Below, one piece after another: positions 1 through 5,038 of a stretch of 5,038 bases of DNA. Origin of the DNA: CAIWHR01 sp035541655 (GTDB lineage Bacteria > Pseudomonadota > Gammaproteobacteria > Burkholderiales > Casimicrobiaceae); contig DATKMY010000036.1 in the NCBI GenBank assembly GCA_035541655.1, forward strand, positions 1-5,038, written 5' to 3'. A program made the translations under genes and the position numbers. A model generated the notes under the pieces. It was not told the DNA's origin. It did no database searches and worked only from the letters and a program-made list of their open reading frames with translations. Position 1 is the stretch's first letter. Every line of letters starts with the position of its first letter.

Positions 1-333
1 GAGACCGCAGTAGGTGCCGCCGCCGACCTCGCGGCGCTCGTGCGCGCCTCCGACGGCATCGTGAACGCGACGCCGGTCGGGATGGTCAAGTCCCCGGGGA
101 CTGCGGTGCCGCCGCAGCTGCTCGAGTCGCGCCAGTGGGTGGCGGACATCGTGTACTTCCCGCTCGAGACCGAGCTGCTGCGTGCCGCGGCGGCGAAGGG
201 TTGCCGGGTGCTCGACGGCTCTGCGATGGCGGTAGGCCAGGCGGCCGCGGCTTTCGAGATCTTCACCGGGCGGCGCGCGGATCGCGCGCGCATGCTCGAA
301 ACTTTCCACTCTTTTCCAGCGCCCACCGGATGA
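1..333 (+). CDS. aroE: Shikimate dehydrogenase, C-terminal part (5'-truncated by window edge)
   Basis: This is the last 110 codons of an NADP-dependent shikimate dehydrogenase, which reduces 3-dehydroshikimate to shikimate in cytoplasmic aromatic amino acid synthesis. The frame is open from base 1, so the true start lies outside the window. Visible family signatures are NATPVGM (the cofactor-domain segment from base 64), then WVADIVYFPLETELL (bases 136-180), and the closing helix GSAMAVGQAAAAFEIFTG, whose Gln (bases 238-240) matches the conserved substrate-binding glutamine of AroE. The nucleotide-binding GxGG loop and the catalytic Lys/Asp are upstream and cannot be checked. The KSPG insertion after NATPVGM and the PLETELL wording resemble the AroE-like/quinate-shikimate paralogue branch more than E. 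coli AroE, so a catabolic or paralogous role is possible. The gene ends in TGA at 331-333. Family assignment is firm; choice of paralogue is not. Confidence 0.9.
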   Translation, partial: ETAVGAAADLAALVRASDGIVNATPVGMVKSPGTAVPPQLLESRQWVADIVYFPLETELLRAAAAKGCRVLDGSAMAVGQAAAAFEIFTGRRADRARMLETFHSFPAPTG

Positions 334-456
334 CCGTGATCGACGGAACGCCCGAGAGAGCTTCGGCGACGGCGCGATCAGCGCGCGGTTTCGCGGCCCG
401 CCCGCTGCCACTGCGCTAAGATCGTCCGGGCTTGACGACGGTCAGGGGAGGGCACC
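334..456 (+). promoter_or_regulatory. Intergenic region with possible promoter for the amidohydrolase gene
   Basis: This 123-nt gap separates aroE from the amidohydrolase gene. TAAGAT at 417-422 resembles a sigma-70 -10 box and would give a leader of about 28 nt, but no good -35 lies 16-18 nt upstream; the nearest T-run, TTTCGC at 389-394, is 22 nt away. A small stem, TCGTC (422-426) with GACGA (434-438) around a 7-nt loop, sits just before the ribosome binding site. No U-tracted terminator for aroE is visible. The promoter call is weak. Confidence 0.25.
444..451 (+). promoter_or_regulatory. Ribosome binding site of the amidohydrolase gene
   Basis: AGGGGAGG ends 5 nt before the ATG at 457. 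It is a strong purine-rich Shine-Dalgarno match at normal spacing and supports that ATG as the start, together with the lipoprotein signal that begins there. Confidence 0.7.
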
Positions 457-1734
457 ATGCGTCCATCCATCGCGCGCGGCCTTTGCCGCGCCCTTGCTGC
501 TGCGGCGTTGCTCGCTGTTGCGGCTTGCTCGGGGAACAAGTCCGGGGTGCCCGCGGCGCCGAGCGCGCCGGCGGCCGGCGGCGGCGTCACCGCTTTCACC
601 GGCGCGCGCTTGATCGTCGGCGACGGCACGGTCATCGAGAACGCGACTTTCACGCTCGGGCCGGACAAGCACTTCGGGCTCGTCGGCAGCACGTCGGCGG
701 TCACGTTGCCGGCCGGTGTCACGAAGGTCGATCTCGCCGGCCTCACGGTCATGCCCGCGATCGTCGATGCGCACACCCACCTTTCGCGCGACCGGGACGC
801 ACTGATCGCGGACCTGAAGCATCGCGCGTACTTCGGCGTCGGCGCCGCCTTGTCGCTCGGCCAGGACAACGGTAGCGACGTTTTCGTCGTGCGCAAGGAG
901 GTGATTCCGGGAGCCGCGCTCTACCGGCTCGCGGGTCGGGGCATCACGGCGCCCGAGCCCGGCCGCAGCGACATCCCGTACTGGGTCACCACCGAGGACG
1001 AGGCTCGCGCGGCCGTGCGTGAGCAGGCGGCGCTCGGCGTCGACATCATCAAGATTTGGGTGGACGACCGCTTGGGCAAATACAAGAAGCTCGCGCCCGA
1101 GCTGTACGGCGCGGCGATCGACGAAGCGCACAAGGCGGGCTTGCGCACGATCGCGCACGAGTACTACCTGACCGACGCGAAGGAGCTGCTGCGCCGAGGC
1201 ATCGACGCGTTCGCGCACGGCGTGCGCGACACCGACGTCGACGACGAGTTCGTCTCGCTGATCAAGGCGCATCCGGGCTTCGTGCTGATACCGAACCTGC
1301 CGGAGCGCGGCGTGGCGACGGACCTGAGCTGGCTTAGCGTCGCATTGCCGCCCGCACAGCTCGAGCCGCTGCAGGCGGCGGCCGTCGACAACGCCGAGGC
1401 ACAGGCGTTTTTCGCGATCCAGGCGCGCAATCTCGCCCGCGTGAGCCGCGAGGGCATCACGATCGCGCTCGGCACGGACGGCAACACGCCGTGGGGTCCA
1501 CACCTCGAGATGGCGGACATGGTCGCGACCGGCATGTCGCCCGGCGACGTGATCGTCGCAGCCACCAGGAACGCCGCGGCATTCCTGAAGCTCGACGACG
1601 CGGGCACGGTGGCGCCGGGGAAGATCGGCAGCTTCATCGTGCTCGAGCAAAACCCGCTCGACGACATCACGAACACGCGGAAGATCCGCGCGGTGTATTT
1701 GCGCGGCGACAAACTGGACCGCACGGCCTATTGA
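457..1734 (+). CDS. Lipoprotein amidohydrolase (metal-dependent hydrolase, imidazolonepropionase/Xaa-Pro dipeptidase-like)
   Basis: This 425-residue protein belongs to the amidohydrolase superfamily (HutI-related group), hydrolysing a C-N or similar bond in an unidentified substrate. Residues 1-24 form a lipoprotein signal: a basic start, an Ala/Leu core and the lipobox VAAC with Cys24, followed by a Pro/Ala/Gly-rich linker to about residue 43. The product should therefore be anchored in the envelope, facing the periplasm or the exterior. The metal site looks complete: DAHTH (His106, His108), Lys199 in IIKIW (the usual carboxylated bridging lysine), His234 in TIAHEY, His254 in FAHG and Asp341 in LGTDGN. 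The C-terminal segment (TRNAAAFL, then GTVAPGKIGSFIVLEQNPLDD) is the typical composite beta-sandwich end of the family. A strong Shine-Dalgarno precedes the ATG. The stop codon touches the start of the next gene, implying co-transcription. Characterised relatives include prolidases and carboxypeptidase-like enzymes, but the specificity here cannot be read from sequence. Confidence 0.92.
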   Translation: MRPSIARGLCRALAAAALLAVAACSGNKSGVPAAPSAPAAGGGVTAFTGARLIVGDGTVIENATFTLGPDKHFGLVGSTSAVTLPAGVTKVDLAGLTVMPAIVDAHTHLSRDRDALIADLKHRAYFGVGAALSLGQDNGSDVFVVRKEVIPGAALYRLAGRGITAPEPGRSDIPYWVTTEDEARAAVREQAALGVDIIKIWVDDRLGKYKKLAPELYGAAIDEAHKAGLRTIAHEYYLTDAKELLRRGIDAFAHGVRDTDVDDEFVSLIKAHPGFVLIPNLPERGVATDLSWLSVALPPAQLEPLQAAAVDNAEAQAFFAIQARNLARVSREGITIALGTDGNTPWGPHLEMADMVATGMSPGDVIVAATRNAAAFLKLDDAGTVAPGKIGSFIVLEQNPLDDITNTRKIRAVYLRGDKLDRTAY

Positions 1735-1736
1735 TC

Positions 1737-2795
1737 GTGCTGCGGCATTTGCGCTTTGCGCTCGCGTGCGCGCAGTGGGTTAGCTTCGCTGCGGCGGTCG
1801 CCGCGCCTGCGGGTGCCGCATGCGCGCAGGGCGATGGAGCGGTGCTCGGGCTCTACCACTTCGTTCGTACGACGGCGAACGCGGAACGCAGCTTTGCGTT
1901 CTACCACGAGGTGCTCGGCATCGAGATCGTTCGCTCGCCGTTCGCGCGTGCGCCGCCTGATGGGCCGCCACCGCGCATCGCGTCGAGCGCGGAGGCCGGA
2001 AGCGATCCGCTCGTCTGGAACCTGACGAACACGAAGGGCGCGCGTTTTCGAACCGTGTTCATGCGTGCGCCGAACACACCGTTCGGGCTCGAGCTCTCGG
2101 AGTTCTTCGACATACCGCGTAGCGAGCGCCCGGCGAATCCTTGGGACCCCGGTGCGTCGATCATCGAGTTTGCCGTGCGCGATGTCGACGCAGCGCTCGC
2201 GGCTGCGCGGGCCCACGGAGCCCCGGTCGTGACGATGGGCGGGGCCCCGGTGGGCCTGCCGGATGGGCGTGTCGTGCTCGTCCGCGACCCCGACGGCAAC
2301 CTGGTCGCGCTCATGCAAGCATCGCCTGCGGCGATCGCGGCGGCTGCGCCCGGCCAGATCGTGGCCACGAGAATCGACATCACGGTTGCGCGCACTGCCG
2401 CCTCGCTCGCTTTCTATCGCGATCTGCTCCGGCTCGAGGTCCATGCGTCGCGTCGGGCCGCCGCGAGCGAGCTGCGGGCCTACGGCGTCGATCGTGGGAC
2501 GCTGACGCAGACGCCGGTCGTGATTCCCGGCGTCGGCGCCGCGCTGAAGCTGTTGGAGTTCTCGGGGGCGAACGGCGTCGTATCCCCGGCGCCGTTTCAC
2601 TGGAAGATCCAGGACGTCGGCTCGCCGCAGCTGCAACTCGAAGTGCGCGGCCTCAACGCGCTCATCGGGAGCACGCGAACAGCCGGCTACCGCTTCCTGA
2701 GCGTCGACGCAGAACCGATCGAACGGCCTTTCGGGCGCTTCGTGTTCGCGATCGGTCCGGACGCGGAGCTCGTCGAGTACGTCGAGCCGAACTGA
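1737..2795 (+). CDS. Exported two-domain VOC (glyoxalase/bleomycin resistance-like) protein
   Basis: This protein of about 352 residues begins with a Sec-type signal sequence: Arg/His near the start, a hydrophobic stretch, and a likely cleavage near ACAQ-GDG around residues 30-35. Two vicinal-oxygen-chelate domains follow. The first (about residues 39-194) contains LYHFVRTTANAERSFAFYHEVLG, FAVRDVDAAL and DPDGNLVAL (184-192). The second (about 206-352) contains RTAASLAFYRDLLRLEV and ends in GPDAELVEYVE. Ligand positions are eroded. Domain 1 keeps His41 and acidic residues at 119/122, but the glutamate expected after DPDGN is Ala191. Domain 2 has Asp214 where the first His is expected, though Glu347 remains. 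Catalysis is thus uncertain; binding or a structural role is possible. The start is ambiguous: GTG 1737 lies 2 nt after the upstream stop, and TTG 1731 would overlap that stop as TTGA; neither has a clear Shine-Dalgarno. The tight junction points to translational coupling with the amidohydrolase gene. Confidence 0.85.
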   Translation: MLRHLRFALACAQWVSFAAAVAAPAGAACAQGDGAVLGLYHFVRTTANAERSFAFYHEVLGIEIVRSPFARAPPDGPPPRIASSAEAGSDPLVWNLTNTKGARFRTVFMRAPNTPFGLELSEFFDIPRSERPANPWDPGASIIEFAVRDVDAALAAARAHGAPVVTMGGAPVGLPDGRVVLVRDPDGNLVALMQASPAAIAAAAPGQIVATRIDITVARTAASLAFYRDLLRLEVHASRRAAASELRAYGVDRGTLTQTPVVIPGVGAALKLLEFSGANGVVSPAPFHWKIQDVGSPQLQLEVRGLNALIGSTRTAGYRFLSVDAEPIERPFGRFVFAIGPDAELVEYVEPN

Positions 2796-2828
2796 GCTCG
2801 CGCCGGCGCGCGACTCGGCGCTGCGAGC
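2796..2828 (+). terminator. GC-rich hairpin directly after the VOC stop codon
   Basis: GCTCGC (2796-2801) pairs with GCGAGC (2823-2828), and GCCG (2802-2805) pairs with CGGC (2816-2819), leaving a 3-nt bulge (2820-2822) and a loop of about 10 nt. It starts at the base after the TGA. No U-tract follows, so it is not a classical intrinsic terminator. It could be a 3'-end stabilising structure or a factor-dependent end. Confidence 0.3.
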
Positions 2829-3095
2829 CCTGGTTCGTCGCCCCTGGAGGCGCATTCTTTACTAAAATTTGTCCGCTTCTCAAGAAGTAATCGCCGTTTG
2901 TTCTACTGTCTTGTCACCTTGCTTCCGGTAAATGTAGAGTAGGTGGGTAGGGGATTGGGCACCTTCAGGTGCCACCGGGGTAGCGAGTTCGTTCTTCCAG
3001 CGGTCTGTCGGCTGAGCCCGACCAGCCGAGAGCGAAGCGTTCGCCGGAATTCGCCGACAAGATCGAGTGTGGCAGGAGACTTGCAGCGAAGGACC
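2829..3095 (+). promoter_or_regulatory. A/T-rich intergenic region with possible promoter and structured leader for the methyltransferase
   Basis: This region carries no supported gene. GC falls to about 42% over 2850-2940 by hand count, far below the flanking genes. A possible sigma-70 promoter is TTGTCA (2911-2916), an 18-nt spacer and TAGAGT (2935-2940), which would give a leader of roughly 150 nt. The leader contains the perfect hairpin GGCACC-TTCA-GGTGCC (2958-2973), an alternative pairing of AGGTGG (2941-2946) with CCACC (2972-2976), the stem TCGGCT/AGCCGA (3008-3013 and 3024-3029), and TTCGCCG twice at a 10-nt interval (3040-3046, 3050-3056). Another -10-like stretch, TAAAAT, lies at 2863-2868 without a matching -35. 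The promoter match is modest and the structures are unproven. A reading frame through 2943-3095 is open and continuous with the methyltransferase, but it does not read like protein. Confidence 0.35.
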
Positions 3096-3902
3096 ATGAG
3101 CGCATCGATAGGCACGGTCGATTCGAATTCTGATACCTACCAGAGCCAGCGCGTAGTCAAGAGCTACGCAGGCTTCGAAGATCTTTTCCCTGCCGAGGTC
3201 GAGATTTTCAAGCGCTACCCGCGCCAGTTTTCCGGCACGGTGCTCGACGTTGCAATCGGGGCGGGGCGCACGACACGCGTGCTGTTGCCTCAAGCCGAGA
3301 GGTACGTGGGGTTCGACTTTTCGGCGGGCATGGTGAGCCTCTCGAAGGCCCATTTCCCCGACGCCGATTTGCGGCAGCTCGACATGCGCGAGACTCCCCG
3401 TGCATTCGCGGGTCAGCACTTCGATGCCATCCTCATTTCCTTCAATGGCATCGACTACATCTCCTGGGAGCACCGCAACACGCTTCTCTCCTCCTTGCGC
3501 GAAATGCTGACGCCGAATGGCGTGCTCGCGTTCTCGACGCACGATCTCGAGACGGTCAACGAGAATCGCGGATTCAAGATTCGCAACGACTTACGGCCGG
3601 ACTGGCGAGAGCTTCGGTCGAAGCCCATCACGGGAGCGAAGAAGCTCGCGAAGCTGCCGTTTTGGATGGCACGCGCGCTTCCGAACTATTTGAAGCACAG
3701 GTCGCTCGAAAAGATCTTCGACGGCTACGCTTACGTTAACGACAGCGGCGAGAACTACGGGCTCCTCACCTGCTACGTCTCGTCGGCGCGACAGATTGGC
3801 GTGCTCGAGGTCATGGGTTATCGGAACATCGCGGTGATGCAACCGTGGCTGGCGAGCGAGCAGGCCGCCTTCAATTACTTCGTCTGCACGCGGGGCGGAT
3901 GA
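3096..3902 (+). CDS. Class I SAM-dependent methyltransferase
   Basis: This 268-residue cytoplasmic protein transfers a methyl group from S-adenosylmethionine to an unidentified acceptor. The Rossmann core is clear. Motif I is LDVAIGAG (residues 50-57), with Ala in place of the first glycine of the usual LDxGxGxG. The acidic residue that binds the SAM ribose is Asp74 in YVGFDFSAGM. The adenine-contact segment is LDMRE with Asp96. FDAILISFNGIDYI (Asp110) and LREMLTPNGVLAFSTHD are strands 4-5. The C-terminal part (YAYVNDSGENYGLLTCY, then a helix ending in VMGYRN) is typical of methyltransferases found in glycan and natural-product loci. ATG 3096 is chosen because family-like sequence begins just after it and GAAGGA (3088-3093) precedes it, although only 2 nt away. 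TTG 3081 behind AGGAG (3074-3078) and GTG 3069 are alternatives. Codon use is visibly less GC-rich than in the genes to the left. The acceptor is unknown; a sugar or lipid-linked glycan is inferred from the next gene. Confidence 0.88.
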   Translation: MSASIGTVDSNSDTYQSQRVVKSYAGFEDLFPAEVEIFKRYPRQFSGTVLDVAIGAGRTTRVLLPQAERYVGFDFSAGMVSLSKAHFPDADLRQLDMRETPRAFAGQHFDAILISFNGIDYISWEHRNTLLSSLREMLTPNGVLAFSTHDLETVNENRGFKIRNDLRPDWRELRSKPITGAKKLAKLPFWMARALPNYLKHRSLEKIFDGYAYVNDSGENYGLLTCYVSSARQIGVLEVMGYRNIAVMQPWLASEQAAFNYFVCTRGG

Positions 3903-4195
3903 CGCGCAGCGCCGGCCACCGCCGTTCTGCCCGCTGACGTCCTCTCGGTTGGCCGGTATCCGAGGGAACCCCGCAGTCTCGCGAAAGAGTCATCGCGAGC
4001 ACTTGGGGATAGCTCCCGCGGCCGCTCGTAGCCCGTTGCCGGCATTCAGTCCGCGTCCTGAAACCACGTACTATGGCTACGGCGCGGCCTCTTGTTCACG
4101 TTCGTTTGTGCGATGCGTCACCGCGACCCGGCATGAATCGCAGCAACCTAGCCGTGTGAAGGGAAGCTCTCGGCGTCGCGGGCTCTGTCAACACT
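3903..4195 (+). other. Intergenic region between methyltransferase and formyltransferase-like gene
   Basis: These 293 nt hold no gene I can support. An inverted repeat, CCGGCCA (3912-3918) with TGGCCGG (3950-3956), starts 10 nt after the methyltransferase stop. It has a 31-nt loop and no U-tract, so it is at best a weak terminator. A possible promoter is TTCAGT (4045-4050), an 18-nt spacer and TACTAT (4069-4074), which would leave a leader of about 115 nt. An open frame from 3949 overlaps the downstream gene, but its translation is Arg/Ser-rich and shows no recognisable domain. No ribosome binding site of standard strength precedes ATG 4196. Confidence 0.3.
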
Positions 4196-5038
4196 ATGCA
4201 ACGGATCCGCCTTGGAGTTCTGAGCCGCGCCGCACCCGAGAATTGGGAGCTCGAGTGCGTCCGTCGCCTGCGCGAGATGCCCGGCGTCGAATTGGCGCTG
4301 ACGGCCTCCGTCACCGATGACGGTCGTTTGCTAGCCGGCCCTTCCGCGGCCGACGTCCCGCTTTCTCCTTCGGTTTCCGCTCCGGGCTTTGGCGACGGCC
4401 TGCGGCAACTCGACTGCTTACTCTGGTTCGGCGACGACGCAGCGGTGCCCGCAGGGCTCGCGAATGCCCCCACCCACGGTATTTGGCGATTCCACTACGG
4501 CGATTGGCTCGACTATCGCGGAGGTCCGGGAGGATTCTGGGAGCTGCACGATGGCGCCGTTACTTCGTCCGCGATGCTCGTGCGGCTGACCGCCGACGCC
4601 GACGCCGTGGTCGTGCTGCGCGAAGGTTATCTGCGCACCGAGGTGAGCGCGCGGCGTAACCGCGAGCAGTGGCATCGCCTCTTCGTCGAGTGGGCCGTGC
4701 AAGCGGTCGCCGACGTCCAGCAAGGTCGCCTGGGCAGGTTTTCCAAGCCGCCGTCCGTCTCGTCGCGCCGGCGCGGCGCGCCGGGCTTCGTCGCACGGTC
4801 GAGTTGTCACGTACGAACTCTGTTTCGGCGAGCGCGGTCGTTGCTTCACGACCTGTTCGTTCACGAGCAGTGGAACGTCGGTTTGATCAGAGCGCCTATC
4901 CACGCCGTGTTGTCGGGGATGCAGCGACTGAACGTCGAGTGGTTCGCTACGCCACGCCGCCACGAATTCGTTGCGGATCCGTTCGGCGTGATGCGCGACG
5001 GCAAGCTGACCGTCCTCTGCGAGTACTTGGATCAACGT
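4196..5038 (+). CDS. Formyltransferase-like / GINT1-type propeller protein, probable glycan-locus enzyme (3'-truncated)
   Basis: An uninterrupted frame of 281 codons runs to the last base with no stop, so the C-terminus is missing. ATG 4196 is the first start after the in-frame stop at 4157-4159; the ribosome binding site is poor. Residues 1 to about 165 begin with IRLGVLSRAAPENWELECVR and continue through LDCLLWFG, GIWRFHYGDW (95-104), a Gly-rich GGPGGFWEL stretch and VVLREGYLRT. This resembles the formyltransferase-like Rossmann part of bacterial proteins annotated as formyltransferase or glucosamine inositolphosphorylceramide transferase N-terminal domain (GINT1_N). An Arg/Pro/Ser-rich linker (about 180-200) leads to HEQWNVG (223-229) and then VADPFGVMRDGKLTVLCEY, with Asp261 in ADPF. 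That is the first-blade signature of GH43-like five-bladed propellers. Such proteins often occur in exopolysaccharide or other surface-glycan clusters, and the neighbouring methyltransferase fits this. The exact reaction is unknown. Family placement is from memory of motifs, not a search; coding status is secure. Confidence 0.82.
   Translation, partial: MQRIRLGVLSRAAPENWELECVRRLREMPGVELALTASVTDDGRLLAGPSAADVPLSPSVSAPGFGDGLRQLDCLLWFGDDAAVPAGLANAPTHGIWRFHYGDWLDYRGGPGGFWELHDGAVTSSAMLVRLTADADAVVVLREGYLRTEVSARRNREQWHRLFVEWAVQAVADVQQGRLGRFSKPPSVSSRRRGAPGFVARSSCHVRTLFRRARSLLHDLFVHEQWNVGLIRAPIHAVLSGMQRLNVEWFATPRRHEFVADPFGVMRDGKLTVLCEYLDQR

Noticed and set aside
442..1650. A 402-codon open frame on the minus strand, opposite the amidohydrolase gene
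   Set aside because: It is a shadow typical of GC-rich codon structure. Its translation is Arg/Asp/Val-rich without domains, while the + strand carries a full amidohydrolase motif set, a lipobox and a good ribosome binding site.
1728..2855. A 375-codon minus-strand frame opposite the VOC gene
   Set aside because: It is extremely Arg-rich with no recognisable motif. The + strand reads as two VOC domains with a signal peptide.
2876..2887. CTTCT-CA-AGAAG as a hairpin or operator
   Set aside because: The loop would be only 2 nt and the stem 5 bp, with no conserved spacing to a promoter; it is too weak to call.
2943..3095. N-terminal extension of the methyltransferase to 2943
   Set aside because: The frame is open, but the 51 added residues look like translated non-coding DNA (Arg/Ser/Pro-rich, Cys scattered). 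They cover the hairpin and repeats, and the family's usual N-terminus fits ATG 3096.
2880..3542. A 220-codon minus-strand frame opposite the methyltransferase
   Set aside because: It shows no family-like sequence and overlaps the SAM-binding core encoded on the + strand.
3949..4320. A 123-codon + strand frame between the methyltransferase and the last gene
   Set aside because: It overlaps the start of the formyltransferase-like gene by 125 nt in another frame and has no domain-like sequence.
2798..4775. The same 13-mer TCGCGCCGGCGCG at 2798-2810 and 4763-4775
   Set aside because: It is a palindromic low-complexity GC string, expected by chance at this base composition. One copy is intergenic and the other coding, with no shared flanks.
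4418..5035. A 205-codon minus-strand frame at the right edge
   Set aside because: It lies opposite the open + strand frame that carries the HEQWNVG and ADPF motifs, and its own translation has no recognisable family.

Overview
The window reads as chromosomal DNA from a high-GC proteobacterium. The left-hand genes are strongly GC-biased at third codon positions, the lipoprotein and Sec-type signals are Gram-negative in style, and gene types are proteobacterial. The genus cannot be named from the sequence. All five supported genes lie on the + strand; two are cut by the window edges.

Left part (1-2795): the C-terminal third of a shikimate dehydrogenase (aroE-like), a 123-nt gap, then a probable two-gene unit. 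Its first gene encodes a lipoprotein amidohydrolase with a complete binuclear-metal ligand set. The second, whose start codon abuts the first gene's stop, encodes a signal-peptide-bearing protein with two glyoxalase/VOC modules that have lost several metal ligands. Both products should leave the cytoplasm, which suggests a joint role in the envelope on an unknown small molecule or peptide.

Middle (2796-3095): a 300-nt non-coding stretch. It opens with a GC-rich hairpin after the VOC stop and then drops sharply in GC (about 42% over 2850-2940 by hand count). It holds a possible promoter, a perfect short hairpin and a repeated heptamer, and forms a compositional boundary.

Right part (3096-5038): a class I SAM-dependent methyltransferase, a 293-nt gap, and a large open frame that runs off the right edge. 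That frame looks like a bacterial relative of the formyltransferase-like / GINT1 N-terminal (five-bladed propeller) proteins often found in surface-polysaccharide loci. The methyltransferase uses visibly more A/T-rich codons than the left-hand genes. The right part is therefore read as the edge of a glycan or exopolysaccharide locus, by inference.

No tRNA, rRNA, CRISPR array, transposase or integrase was found. Nothing here amounts to a clearly new system. The best leads are the exported amidohydrolase-VOC pair and the truncated formyltransferase/propeller gene.
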